Below are positions 1-10,158 of a DNA stretch of 64,000 nucleotides, piece by piece. Each line of letters opens with the position of its first letter. Position 1 is the first letter of the stretch. A program made the position numbers and the translations under genes. The stretch covers positions 9,955,533 through 10,019,532 of the forward strand of contig OZ007507.1 of the NCBI GenBank assembly GCA_963931865.1, given 5' to 3'. Source of the DNA: Axinella damicornis (lineage: Eukaryota; Porifera; Demospongiae; Axinellida; Axinellidae). The notes beneath the pieces are model-generated. The model searched no databases. It was not told the origin of the DNA and worked only from the letters and a program-made list of their open reading frames with translations.

Positions 1-947
1 TTCTATACGCCCAGTTTTGATCGCTTACTGATGCAAAAACGTTTGCGATCAAAAACTGGGTGTGTAGAATGCCTCGGAATGAGGCTACAGATCTGATGTC
101 TGTGAGCTTGAGAACCTGGAATCCCACTGAAGATCAACTGAACCCTGACCTTAATATGTCACCTTATCACTAAACCCGAAACCGTGCTGCTTTGTTGTGT
201 GCACTGACCTCATGACTAGTGGACAGATGGCCTAGGGTTGTTTTCGTGATAAAAAACTAAAATCAATCAATTGCAATTACACTCCTGGTAGAGGAAAAGA
301 TGTAATGTTTGAGTACTCAAAATGTGTACGAAGTTTCTGACTACACCGTCATGATCTCTGTCATGAAAATATTGAAGATTGCTCTAGAACTTATCTTGGT
401 GGTGGAGTTATGATTACTGTCAAGACAACTCTTGCTATTATCGTGGGTCACCATTGGTCGCTTCAACTGTTATTGGCAGTATATGTGATGGCACATAACA
501 TGTGCGTTAATGAGCTATGAGCTTGCTGCTACTAGCAGCCTGGTTACAAGACAAGTGCTGCTTGTCAATGAAAAAACTACTGGAAATCTGAGCATCTGAG
601 CACTTGCATGGCTTTTCATCACTTCTGGTGTAATCACATCACATAATGTACATACGCTTACATAACACAGAAACAATAGGTATGCATGTAGGGATGTAGT
701 AAGAATGACAGACAATGGTGATGAGTGACCAGCTACTTGAACTGTAATGTTCACTCCTAGAGTTCCATACAGGTGGTGGTGATTGAATCCTCCTAACTTT
801 GAATGGACCCATTTAGAAACCCAATTTAGCCAGTAGAACCCCCTGTGTCCCTTCTGTCATAGCTAAGTCACTACTTAGCGGGTGAGGGTCTGGAGTCACC
901 TCAGTGTTCTTGGTCAGCTATAATGTGGGGGGCTTGATGTACCCTCA
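1..947. repeat. Partial tandem duplication, copy 1
   Basis: This stretch is repeated with high similarity at 2482-3677, so a unit of about 2.5 kb has been duplicated in tandem. It starts inside a foldback element (1-87, cut by the window edge) and ends where the copies diverge, after the shared text ACCCTCAG. Small indels separate the copies. Copy 2 has gained a MITE at 2703-3029 that is absent here (empty site near 215-225). Positions 283-505 also match 43632-44070, so part of the unit is an interspersed repeat. No coding potential seen. Confidence 0.85.
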
Positions 948-1260
948 GAGAGTTTGGGTCTGGAGTGGCCTCAGAGAGTTCACATTCAGAGTGGGTGGGG
1001 TCTGAAGTAGCCTCAGTGGTATGGATTTAGCCTCGTCCCCAGGCCTGCTCCCAGATTTTTTCTCGCATTTTCTCCACGGCTGCGAGATAAAATCTGGGAG
1101 GCGGCCTGGGAACGAGGCTAGTCTGGACTCTGGAGCAGCCTCAGCGTTCATACTCAGTGTTGATGGGGTCTAGAGTAGCCTCAGCGTTCATACTCAGTGT
1201 GGGTGGGGTGTGGAGTAACCTCTACTCAGTGTCAGTGTTGATGGGGTCTGGAGCAACCTC
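880..1260. repeat. 40-bp minisatellite, array 1
   Basis: Degenerate tandem units of about 40 bp built around GGGGTCTGGAGTAGCCTCAG followed by CGTTCATACTCAGTGTGGGT. The array is broken by the foldback element at 1028-1120. Related to the larger array at 5780-7270. Short reading frames across it come from the repeat and are not genes. Confidence 0.85.
1028..1120. mobile_element. Foldback MITE (TAGCCTCG family)
   Basis: Hairpin-forming element with ends TAGCCTCGTCCCCAGGCC and GGCCTGGGAACGAGGCTA and inner arms of the AGATTTTATCTCGC type. The flanks GTATGGATT and GTCTGGACT are a degraded 9-bp duplication. A near-identical copy lies at 5879-5968 in the same minisatellite, so one may have been copied with its surroundings. 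Confidence 0.8.
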
Positions 1261-1421
1261 TGAGAAGGCTGCTTTGTGTATTCAGCACATCCTGAACTCC
1301 ATTCTGTTGAATTAGACCACCATTCAAGGTTCTATCTAGAGCAGTGCAGCACCACTCTGAACAATGCCACAATATGCTTTGATCTGTGATGTAGCAGCAC
1401 CATGCACTAGCACTACACGTA

Positions 1422-1627
1422 CAGCGAATTTCAGTTGCGTTCAAATCTCCGTATTGCGTTCGCTTCTGTACGAAATCGCGTATGGATGTACGCTTGTACA
1501 TGTACACCGGCGCCAAAAATGTACTAGTAAGCTAAGTGACGTCAAGGTGCATGTAATACATATCTACACGCGATTCCGTACGGAAGTGAATGCGACACGG
1601 AGATTCGAATGCAACTGAAATTCGCTG
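1422..1627. mobile_element. MITE with TA target duplication
   Basis: About 60-bp imperfect terminal inverted repeats beginning CAGCGAATTTCAGTTGC on the left and ending GCAACTGAAATTCGCTG on the right, each flanked by TA (1420-1421, 1628-1629). Length 206 bp and no coding capacity. The TA duplication fits a Tc1/mariner-type non-autonomous element; that assignment is inferred. Confidence 0.7.
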
Positions 1628-2130
1628 TAAGCTAGATAACTGCTGTGCACTGTTACATGCCTGGATACCCCATGCGTACATGTACATATGCACAGCAGGG
1701 TAAGTAATCGGTCTGTTTGTGTGTCAGTCTGTCAGTCAGTCATCAACGTTTTCGAAGGTTGCTGTGAAACAGGCCTTCTTGGGAGTTGCCTTTCCACTCC
1801 ACATAACGAAAATGCAAATTTAGCAGCGATTGTGCATTTGTTAGATACAACACGTTTCCACTAGCTTGCAAAGCTTGCAGTTCGGCAAGGATTTCCGTCT
1901 GAACAGGAATAATACTGGTGTATGTAATCATTGTGTCAGTATGTTTAGTCCGCACAGTCCGGAGGCAGTTTTGTAAACCGTGCATGGGGTAGGTGGTGCT
2001 CTACTGGGTACGTAGCAGCATCACTGAGTGAGCGTGAACCCACACTTGTCTACCACACTCGAAGTGTTTAACATCAGTTGTACAAGGGCCATTTGCATGC
2101 ACGTACATGGTGCAATTAGAACATGATGCT

Positions 2131-2221
2131 TAGCCTCATTCCCATGGCCTCCGCCCAGATTTTATCTCGCAGCTCAACCGCTGCGAGATAAAATCTGGGC
2201 GGAGACCTGGGAACGAGGCTA
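2131..2221. mobile_element. Foldback MITE (TAGCCTCG family)
   Basis: Near-perfect palindrome with AGATTTTATCTCGCAGC inner arms and a 6-nt loop. It is flanked by an exact 9-bp direct repeat CATGATGCT (2122-2130 and 2222-2230). Confidence 0.9.
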
Positions 2222-2462
2222 CATGATGCTACGGTCTACAGTAACAGCTCTAGTCCAGAGGATCAACTGAGCTCAGTTGATCTTTACCCCTGGTACAGAC
2301 GACCAGTGTTTGGTTTATACGTATCTGTGGTGGCCTTGTCCAGGCACTAGCATAGTCAAAGAACACTCTGTTTGAAGAGCATGGAGCTAAGCCTATACTC
2401 TTGTGTAGTTAAGACCTGGGTTGGCTGTTGTAAGGCAGTTTATGTTGAATGGGTAGGTCTGA

Positions 2463-2567
2463 TAGCCTCGTTCCCAAGCCTTCTATATGCCCAGTTTTGA
2501 TCGCTTACTGATGCAAAAACGTTTGCGATCAAAAACTGGGTGTGTAGAATGCCTCGGAGTGAGGCTA
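2463..2567. mobile_element. Foldback MITE, AGTTTTGATCGC subtype
   Basis: Outer box TAGCCTCGTTCCCAAGCC with inner arms of the AGTTTTGATCGC type. The right outer box is eroded. Flanks TAGGTCTGA and CAGGTCTGA match at 8 of 9 bases. The copy at 1-87 is its duplicate, truncated by the window start. Confidence 0.8.
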
Positions 2568-3677
2568 CAGGTCTGATGTCTGTGAGCTTGAGAACCTGGA
2601 ATCCCATTGAAGATCAACTGAACCCTGACCTTAATATGTCACCTTATCACTAAACCCCAAACAGTGCTGCTTTGTTGTGTGCACTGACCTCATAACTAGT
2701 GGCAAGAGTGTATAATAATAAGAAGAGAGTATCGAACTCGCTATAGGCTACGTTGAATGTATGCGGAAAGTAACGTGACATCACGTGATCCACACGGACT
2801 CGTCAACTATTGTACTCCCCGATATGGCCGCGTTTACTTGCTGCACGCATGCCTTGATCGTCGAGTCAAAGAGGCTAGCTAGCTGTGGTACGGTAGCCAT
2901 GGCGTCTATGTCAGGAAAGATTGTGTTTTTGGCATTAGCACTATACCGGATGTCACGTTACTTTCCGCATACATTCAACGTTAGCCTATAGCGAGTTCGA
3001 TACTCTCTTCTTATTATTATACACTCTTGCTAGTGGACAGATGGCCTAGGGTTGTTTTGGTGATAAAACCAATCAATCAATTGCAATTACTCCTGGTAGA
3101 GGAAATGATGTAATGTTTGAGTACTCAGAAATGTTTACGAAGATTCTGACTACACCGTCATGATCTCTGTCACTGAAACCTATCTTGGTGGTGGAGTTAT
3201 GATTACTATTATTGTGGGTCACCATTGGTTGCTTTAATGAGCTCTGCTACGGGCAGCCTGGTTACAAGACAAGTGCTGCTTGTCAATGAAAAAACTACTG
3301 GAAATCTGAGCATCTGAGCACTTGCATGGCTTTTCATCACTTCTGGTGTAATCACATCACATAATGTACACACGCTTACATAACACAGAAACAATAGGGT
3401 TGCATGTAGGGATGTAGCAGAATGACAGACAATGGTGATGAGTGACCAGCTACTTGAACTGTAGTGTTCACTCCTAGAGTAACATACGTACAGGTGGTGG
3501 TGATTGAATCCTCCTAACTTTGAATGGGTACAGTGGACCCATTTATAAACCCAATTTAGCCAGTAGAACCCCCTGTGTCCCTTCTGTCATAGCTAAGTCA
3601 CTACTTAGCAGGTGAGGGTCTGGAGTCACCTCAGTGTTCTTGGTCAGCTATAATGTGGGGGGCTTGATGTACCCTCA
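2482..3677. repeat. Partial tandem duplication, copy 2
   Basis: Second copy of the 1-947 segment, interrupted by the MITE at 2703-3029. Past 3677 it reads into an unrelated segment with an imperfect palindrome near 3690-3760 (GGCCAT / ATGGCC arms), while copy 1 reads into minisatellite. No gene seen. Confidence 0.85.
2703..3029. mobile_element. MITE with long inverted repeats (CAAGAGTG family)
   Basis: Terminal inverted repeats of about 75 bp starting CAAGAGTGTATAATAATAAG. Copy 1 of the tandem duplication lacks it, which gives a paralogous empty site. The target duplication is TAGTG to CTAGTGG depending on how the outer base is assigned. The interior carries an ATG in good context (GCCATGG, near 2899) followed by ATGTCAGGAAAGA, which looks like a captured first exon with a mutated splice donor. 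A second copy lies at 39596-39887. Confidence 0.85.
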
Positions 3678-3886
3678 GCAGAGCACAATATAACAGTCGG
3701 CCATCGGCCATATTCCGGGCGAAGCGCTGATATGGCCGTCCACTGACTGTTCTGCGCTGACAAATTGGCCGGTCAATTGAATACGCAGTGGGAAGCCACA
3801 CATGCACAGTGAACATAGCGTGAGCCTACTTTACACGTATTCATAGTTCTGATTATGTATTCACAGGTGTGTAAGTATAATATTAT

Positions 3887-4507
3887 TACCCCGCGCGCGC
3901 ATGTGCGAAGCGGGGTTAAGCAATCGGTTTTGTCTGTCAGTCAGTCGTCTGTCAGTCAGTCGTCTGTCAGGTGGAAAAAATTGAAATCTCGCCACATAGA
4001 CCCTCAAAAAACATCCAAATGGAGTCAAACAATAGCAAATAGCAAAAAACTGCTCTATGTGTACCTGACTGAAGTCAAGGCGCTCCGTTTCACTGTATTT
4101 CGGCTATTTCCTACTTTTCATAACTATTCATAACATTGGCTCCACCTCTTCGTGACTTCAAGAACAGGACACGCAGTGCATTTGGAAACTTCATGCTTCG
4201 AGATGACCGCTAGGAAACAGTGCTTTCTCACGATCTATGTACTTCACAGACATCATGGCTATTGTTTCGGCTGTTTTTTCCAGCTATTTCCTACATTTGG
4301 CCCCACCTCTCCAGCTTCACAATATAGTATATACGGTAAGCGGTCACTCCCACACCTTGGATATGGCCATACACGAACACAGTATATGCGATAGCAGCCC
4401 TGTTCGCCGTTGCGCATAGGCAGAGATGTCACGTCGATTGTAGCTGCACTGCATGCATCCTGGCCTGATGTTCAGCGCGGGGTATGTGTTCTATGAACAC
4501 CTCTAGT
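3887..4507. repeat. Interspersed repeat (ACCCCGCGCGC family), copy A
   Basis: Starts TACCCCGCGCGCGCATG, has a TCTGTCAGTC-rich head and ends GCGCGGGGTATGTGTTCTATG then AACACCTCTAGT. It is directly followed by a second copy (4508-5482). Related diverged copies are at 8603-8990 and, on the minus strand, 59770-59945. Likely a non-autonomous mobile element of unknown class; no target duplication is evident. Confidence 0.75.
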
Positions 4508-5482
4508 TACCCCGCGCGCGCATGCGCGAAGCGGGGTTAAGCAATCGGTTTTGTCCATCTGTCTGTCAGTCGTCTGTCAGTCGTCTGTCGCCCGCAAAAA
4601 ATTGAAATCTCACCACATAGACCCTCAAAAAACATCCAAATGGAGCCAAACAATAGCAAATAGCAAAAAACTGCTCTATGTGTACCTGACTGAAGTCAAG
4701 GCGCTCCATTTCGCTGTATTGCGGCTATTTCCTACTTTTCAAACTGTTCATAACATTGGCTCCACCTCTTCGTGACCTCAGAGTCCCATCAAGAACAAGA
4801 CACGCAGTGCATTTGGAAACTTCATGCTTCGAGATGACCGCTAGGAAACTGTTTTCTCACGATCTATGTACTTCACAGACATTGTGGCTATTGTTTCGGC
4901 TGTTTTTCCAGCTATTTCCTATTATTCGTAACATTTTGCCCCACCTCTCCAGCTTTACAATATTTATATATACGGTAAGCGGTCACTCCCACACCTTGGA
5001 TATGGCCATACACAAAAACAGTATACGCGATAGCTGCCTCGGCATAGTCTCGTGCTCAGCCGGAAACGTGTACGGAATATCCGTCTGGTGACTTTCAGCA
5101 ACATTCTCGGTCTTCATTGAATAATATTCATAGCTCAGCTAACCGCCTGAAACCAGACAGAACCGGAAGTCCTACGCGTGAAATGATTACGTAATTGCAA
5201 GAGAAATTTGAATTTTCTACAACTTCTCGCTCCTAATAAAGACAACATTGAATTCTCTACGATTTCATTGGCAGTCTGAAATTCCTTCCTAAAAGTATGA
5301 ATTTTTAATGAAGACCGAGGCTTCTGCGCAAAGTCGCCAGACCCTCTTTCCTGCGAGGGGTGGGGTCTGGGCACGAGACTACCTCGGCAGAGATGTCACG
5401 TCGATTGTAGCTGCACTGCATGCATCCTGGCATGTAGCTAGACGTTCAGCGCGGGGTATGTGTTCTATGAACACCTCTAGTT
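4508..5482. repeat. Interspersed repeat (ACCCCGCGCGC family), copy B
   Basis: Tandem copy of 3887-4507, about 85-90% similar by eye. It is longer because an element has inserted at 5045-5381. Confidence 0.75.
5045..5381. mobile_element. Long member of the TAGYCTCG foldback family
   Basis: Ends TAGTCTCGTGCTCAGCC and GGTCTGGGCACGAGACTA, flanked by the 8-bp direct repeat CCTCGGCA (5037-5044, 5382-5389). Unlike the short hairpins it has a 300-bp interior, with a nested inverted repeat (GGTCTTCATTGAA near 5108, TTAATGAAGACC near 5305). No coding sequence was recognised. Confidence 0.65.
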
Positions 5483-5878
5483 CATGAAGCAGCCTAACCA
5501 AAACCCATAATCACATTTGTAGGGCTACATACGGTTTCATAGGTATTGACTTCGCTGTGGGGCCACAATAATGAACATTTCAGACTGTGTTTCAGACACT
5601 TGAACGCTTCACACACATGCATACCTACATACATTCCCTCAGATTACCACTCCACACCGAAAGATCATAAGTCTAGCTTCCCGCCTGGCAATTTTTCAGT
5701 GTCAGATCATGTCCGACCAATACCCGTGTTGGTCTGACATTATGTCAGACCAGTTTTTAAAAATTATATTGTGCACTGCTCAGAGAGTTTCTACTCAGTG
5801 TGGATTAGGTCTGGAGTGGCCTCAGAGAGTTCACATTCAGAGTGGGTGGGGTCTGAAGTAGCCTCAGTGGTCTGGAGT

Positions 5879-5968
5879 TAGCCTCGTCCCCAGGCCTCCC
5901 AGATTTTTTCTCGCATTTTCTCCACGGCTGCGAGATAAAATCTGGGAGGCGGCCTGGGAACGAGGCTA
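5879..5968. mobile_element. Foldback MITE (TAGCCTCG family)
   Basis: Same subtype as 1028-1120. Flanked by GTCTGGAGT and GTCTGGACT (8 of 9). Confidence 0.85.
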
Positions 5969-6146
5969 GTCTGGACTCTGGACTAGCCTCAGCATTCATA
6001 CTCAGTGTTGATGGGGTCTAGAGTAGCCTCAGCGTTCATACTCAGTGTGGGTGGGGTCTAGAGTAGCCTCAGCGTTCATACTCAGTGTGGGTGGGGTCTG
6101 GAGTAACCTCAGAGAGTTCATACTCATTGTGGATGGGGTCTGGAGC

Positions 6147-6592
6147 AGTCTAGCTGCTAACCACTCTCCACCAGGCCAGTCAAGCGGGCGCACGGCGAAG
6201 CCGCGCGTGGAGAGCGAAGAGGGTCTAGCAAACATTGCACTTGATTGCGTTTCAACTGACCAATCAGATCTCATTGAAGCGATTCGTTCCAATTTTATTC
6301 ATGACTCCGGTGGTTGTAAACCGAGCCGTTCGTGTGCGATCAGCCCGGCGGAGAGCGTCTAATAACCTACACTCGAGCCAAACTAGTCCAACCTGGATGC
6401 CTCCAAGGGTACAGAACTCGTCCTCATCTCTAGCTATCATTTATCACTTCACCGGTTCACAGGTACACGTAATTGGCATTCCAGAAATGTGGTCAAGTGC
6501 AAAGTTTGCTAGACCATCTCTGCCATTCGTGCGCGACTTCGCCTCATGCCCGCTTGACCGGCCGGGTGGAGAGGGGCTAGCAGCTAGACTAG
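6147..6592. mobile_element. MITE with ~95-bp inverted repeats and 9-bp duplication
   Basis: Terminal inverted repeats begin AGTCTAGCTGCTAACC on the left and end GGCTAGCAGCTAGACT on the right, about 95 bp each with GC-rich CGGCGAAGC-type blocks. The flanks GTCTGGAGC (6138-6146) and GTCTGGAGT (6593-6601) form a 9-bp duplication with one mismatch. Long TIRs plus a 9-bp duplication fit a MULE-derived MITE of a different family from the short hairpins. Confidence 0.75.
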
Positions 6593-6940
6593 GTCTGGAG
6601 TGGCCTCAGCATTCATACTCACTGTTGATGGGGTCTGGAGCAACCTCAGACTTTGTACTCAGTGTTGATGGGGTCTGGAGTAACCTCAGAGAGTTTAACT
6701 CGATCTGTTGATGGACCCTCAGGGAGTTCTTACTCTGGGATCTGGAGTAACCTCAGCGTTCATACTCAGTGTTGATGGGGTCTAGAGTAGCCTCAACTCG
6801 ATGTGTTGATGGGGTCTAGATTAGCCTCAGTGCACACTCAGTGTTGATGGGGTCTAGAGTAGTCTCAGCGTTCATACTCAGTGTGGGTGGGATCTGGAGA
6901 AGCCTCAGTGTTCATACTCAGTGTAGGTGGGGTCTGGAGT

Positions 6941-7049
6941 TAGCCTCGTTCCCAGGCATCCGCCCAGATTTCATCTCGCAGCTGTGGAGAAAATTTTTTT
7001 CTCCACAGCTGCAAGATAAAATCTGGGCGGAGGCCTGGGAACAAGGCTA
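6941..7049. mobile_element. Foldback MITE (TAGCCTCG family)
   Basis: Long hairpin with AGATTTCATCTCGCAGCTGTGG arms and TGGAGAAAATTTTTTTCTCCA at the centre. Exact 9-bp flanking repeat GTCTGGAGT (6932-6940, 7050-7058). Confidence 0.9.
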
Positions 7050-7164
7050 GTCTGGAGTAGCCTCAGCGTTCATACTCAGAAGTCTGGAGTACCCTCAGAA
7101 AGTTCCTACTCTGGGGTTTAGAGTGACCTCAGTGTTCATACTCAGTGTTGATGGGGTCTGGAGT

Positions 7165-7212
7165 TAGTCTCATTCCCAGGCCCCATCCGAATGGGGCCTA
7201 GGAATGAGGCTA
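7165..7212. mobile_element. Minimal foldback MITE (48 bp)
   Basis: Only the outer boxes remain: TAGTCTCATTCCCAGGCCCC facing GGGGCCTAGGAATGAGGCTA around a short loop. Exact 9-bp flanking repeat GTCTGGAGT (7156-7164, 7213-7221). Confidence 0.85.
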
Positions 7213-7307
7213 GTCTGGAGTAGCCTCAGGGTTCATAGTCAGTGTGGGTGGGTCTGGAATAGTCTCAGTTAGTCTCCTGCCCCCTTGCTGGGTGAAACCG
7301 TCTAGTG

Positions 7308-7465
7308 AACGAAGACGAAGATGAATTTCTCGATTGTCCATGGTGCAAGTTCCGCATATATATGTTTGATCGTTCTGAGGGAATCAACTATATCTCAGGA
7401 ATGGTGCAACGTATAAACACGCGTTGTGTTGCTGAGGACCTGTACATTCCTCTGCTGCTGCACTA
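7308..7465 (+). other. Possible coding relic (CPWC motif)
   Basis: An open stretch without its own ATG reads as a protein-like peptide with an acidic NEDEDEF start, a CPWC motif and a hydrophobic end before a TAG. It lies just outside the minisatellite. It could be a fragment of an old transposon gene or chance; I do not recognise it. Confidence 0.2.
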
Positions 7466-7884
7466 GTGTGAGCCTGTGAGTGTCTACGCTAAAATACGAC
7501 GAAATTTCACTCCCCGATAAAGACCCAGAGACCCTGATCAACATTCAGTGATATTCCCTAGTGCTTGAATCAGCCACAGAGCGGCATAGGGAATCATGAG
7601 GCTCCTGAAAATGTCAAAATCTCGGAGAAAGTTCCTTCAGTGAAGAAGCAGGGAGCGTCATCCGATAATATGTCAATTTGTCTGATCATACATGTACCTG
7701 GGTCTGAAACTGCTCAGCTGCTGTGGAAGATGTTTATGAGGATATGGCACATTTCCACCAAAAATTTCTGAGGGGGTTGGCAATCTGATTTGTGGGGTGT
7801 ATGTACGTATAGGCTGTAGGGTAGTCAGTAAAAGTGAAATTACAGTATCTTAAAGTGTTCCAGATGAGACTGAACAGAAATTGT

Positions 7885-7906
7885 CCCCCCCCCCCCCCCC
7901 CCCCCC
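7885..7906. repeat. Poly-C tract
   Basis: Uninterrupted run of about 22 C. One of eight long G/C homopolymers in the window. Confidence 0.95.
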
Positions 7907-8241
7907 AGGCATCCTAACCACGCCCACTGCTTAACTAACTTGCAATTAAGTCTCCCGTGAGATGCCAACCTGCCAAAAGCCGTCCTATGCGATGTAACAT
8001 CTATGTCTGGTGAAGAGGTAGCTTGTTCCACACAATACAGCATTCTTATATGAAATCCCTTGTTAGCTGAAAAGTGGGCCATGAGGGTGGAAAGTGGAGG
8101 CCCTACATGGAAGCTTGTTTCTAACTTCATTTATGCCAAAAATGGTGGAAATAGCCCTCCCAGTGCTAACCAAGGCCTTTCCCAGACATAGCCATGCTGG
8201 TTGCACCCTTTGGAGCACCCACCTCCCCCTGTCCTGCCCTG

Positions 8242-8290
8242 GGGGTGGTGGTGGTGGTGGTGGGGGGGGGGGGGGGGGGGGGGGGGGGGG
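8242..8290. repeat. (GGT)n then poly-G tract
   Basis: Six GGT units lead into an uninterrupted run of about 28 G, a pattern expected from slippage. Confidence 0.95.
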
Positions 8291-8602
8291 ATTTGAATGT
8301 TTGTGGGTTACACAATTCTGGTTCTCAGCCCCTCATATAGTTTGCCTCACTTAAAAGCAAGTTCGGTACGTAGATGTCAACCATCCTTTATTAGAGGGAC
8401 AGTCCCCCACCTTACATGCCTCAGAAGCAATGCCCCACTTCTTAGTATTTGCTGCACCACCTAAATGCCCAGTAATAACCAGCTCTTGGCTCACAAATGC
8501 ACGTTTTGATCAAATGTCCCACTTTTGACCAGACGTCCCACGTTCTTTTAACACCTTTCATGTTTTGTCTTTGGCTAGGTTGTCAGTAGCAGATTTACCC
8601 TT

Positions 8603-8990
8603 ATTACCCTGTGCGCATGTGATCAGTTTGTCTGTCAGTCTGTCCAAGCGGTTTGAGCAGTGAAGGCGTTGTTGAAGGCTTATTTCAGGATAGAAGTGTC
8701 AGAATTCAGAAAAATATACTAGTGTCTACATAACTCACAGACCAGAGATCTAGTCGAGAGGCTGAGAAAAGCTGCGTGAAATTTGTGCTTCTAATTTATA
8801 CAACTTGACCACACCTATTTCATTACTGCCACAACTTACGGTCATGATCTCATTCTGCATGCTGACATCACTGTAAATCGTGGCCTAGCTAGCTCATCGT
8901 GCATGCTGTATGAATAATCGGTGGTAGGCCTATAGCTGTCACAAGTCAAAGTTGCGCACAGGGTACCTGCTCTGCTGAGCACCTCTAGTT
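8603..8990. repeat. ACCCCGCGCGC-family repeat, diverged copy
   Basis: Starts TTACCCTGTGCGCATG, has the TCTGTCAGTCTGTC head and ends GCACAGGGTACCTGC then GAGCACCTCTAGTT, parallel to 3887-4507. Its AGTGAAGGC...GAAGTGTCAGAATTCAG segment matches the minus strand of 59790-59890. Confidence 0.65.
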
Positions 8991-9039
8991 GCCTATAATA
9001 TACATGACACATGCACAATATAATTAGTTTACATAGCCG

Positions 9040-9180
9040 TATGCTGTACTTGCATTACAAGTTTTGTTAGTGGCCACCACCCTTACAAGTTTATGCAGTG
9101 CTGGAACTAATGGCTTACATAGTGTAAGTGGGAGCCAAGTGCTTGTGATCACAATTATTCAGCAATCAGTGCTACTGGCA
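9040..9180. promoter_or_regulatory. Block shared upstream of both TLC genes, copy 1
   Basis: A block of about 140 bp with GCCGTATGCTGTA, GTTTATGCAGTGC, AATGGCTTACATAGTGTA and GTGGGAGCCAA recurs at 12777-12925. The copies lie 1.8 kb and 3.0 kb upstream of the two paralogous TLC genes. It may be a shared promoter or non-coding first exon carried along in the gene duplication, or a mobile repeat. Function is inferred only. Confidence 0.4.
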
Positions 9181-9544
9181 ATTATCCTTAAAGTCAGGTC
9201 CTCGTACAGGTCTGGTACCGAGACTATACTATTACCCACTGCTCAGATGTGCACAAGCAGAGTTAGGATATTGGTTATTTCAATCTGTCTGCCTGTCAAT
9301 TGCAAAGTTTTTTCTAACAGGCGATTTAGAGGCAACGTATAATACCTCCTCAAAGCAGCATTACAGCAATCATTAGGAAACCACTACTTATAAGATTAGG
9401 AAACTACTGAGGATGGTAGCGAATGTAGTATCAAATGTTGCTGACTGTCAGTGAGGTCACGATAGTTGTACTGAGTATTGGCCACTAGCAGTGTCCACAG
9501 ATTATCTTTGCGACCTTTTCTTCCTGGTCTCATTTGTTTGCTAC

Positions 9545-9773
9545 TTGCTTTAATTTTCTGCACCTTGGATTCTTTCTCAGCCTTGTCCCCGGTTAACGCA
9601 TTTCCTCACGCCACTGATATCGAGTATGAGTCTGCGCGTCCTTGAAATTTGCTATTGCACGCATTATGGTATTGGTATGTTATCTGGAAGTGTACGTTTA
9701 TTATTGCGCTCACCAGATATATGGTGTGGGACAGATTGAGACCATATCCACTGCAACTAATGTGGTGCTTGTT
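9545..9773. repeat. 229-bp direct duplication, copy 1
   Basis: Nearly identical (a few substitutions) to 9857-10085. Between the copies lies an inverted repeat of CAACTGCTAACAACTGC type (about 9789-9848) able to form a hairpin. No coding capacity recognised. Confidence 0.9.
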
Positions 9774-9856
9774 ATTAATTTATACAACAACAACTGCTAA
9801 CAACTGCTATCATATTGTGGTTGTTGATAGCAGTTGTTAGCAGTTGTTTTATTTAT

Positions 9857-10085
9857 TTGCTTTAATTTTCTGCACCTTGGATTCTTTCTCAGCCTTGTCC
9901 CCCGTTAACGCATTTCCTCATGCCACTGATATCGAGTATGAGTCTGCGGGTCCTTGAAATTTGCTATTGCACGCATTATGGTATTGGTATGTTATCTGGA
10001 AGTGTACGTTTATTATTGCGCTCACCAGATATATGGTGTGGGACAGATTGAGACCATATCCACTGTAACTAATGTGGTGCTTGTT
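9857..10085. repeat. 229-bp direct duplication, copy 2
   Basis: Second copy of 9545-9773, the same length and in the same orientation. Confidence 0.9.
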
Positions 10086-10158
10086 CATGCTAAGTGACTC
10101 AACTTAACGTAGAGTACTAAACTGTGTCTCAGTTACTTAAGATACCAAATTTTGGGTA

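Larger units (their letters stand above)
5780..7270. repeat. 40-bp minisatellite, array 2, riddled with insertions
   Basis: Same 40-bp unit as 880-1260 with variants GGGGTCTAGAG and GGTGATGGGGTCTGG. Four elements interrupt it, at 5879-5968, 6147-6592, 6941-7049 and 7165-7212, all flanked by versions of GTCTGGAGT, a motif present once per satellite unit. Open frames of 70-160 codons through it are repeat artefacts. Confidence 0.85.
7466..10158. other. Non-coding stretch with repeats
   Basis: No supported gene. It holds poly-C (7885-7906) and poly-G (about 8263-8290) tracts, a diverged ACCCCGCGCGC-family repeat (8603-8990), a block near 9040-9180 that recurs at 12777-12925 (see separate entry) and a 229-bp duplication (9545-10085). 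Confidence 0.6.

Noticed and set aside
6045..6711. Open frames through the minisatellite and its insertions
   Set aside because: Unit-derived and interrupted by MITEs; no recognisable protein features.
9649..9840. 63-codon frame as a gene
   Set aside because: Lies within the 229-bp duplication and the adjacent hairpin; no conserved features.
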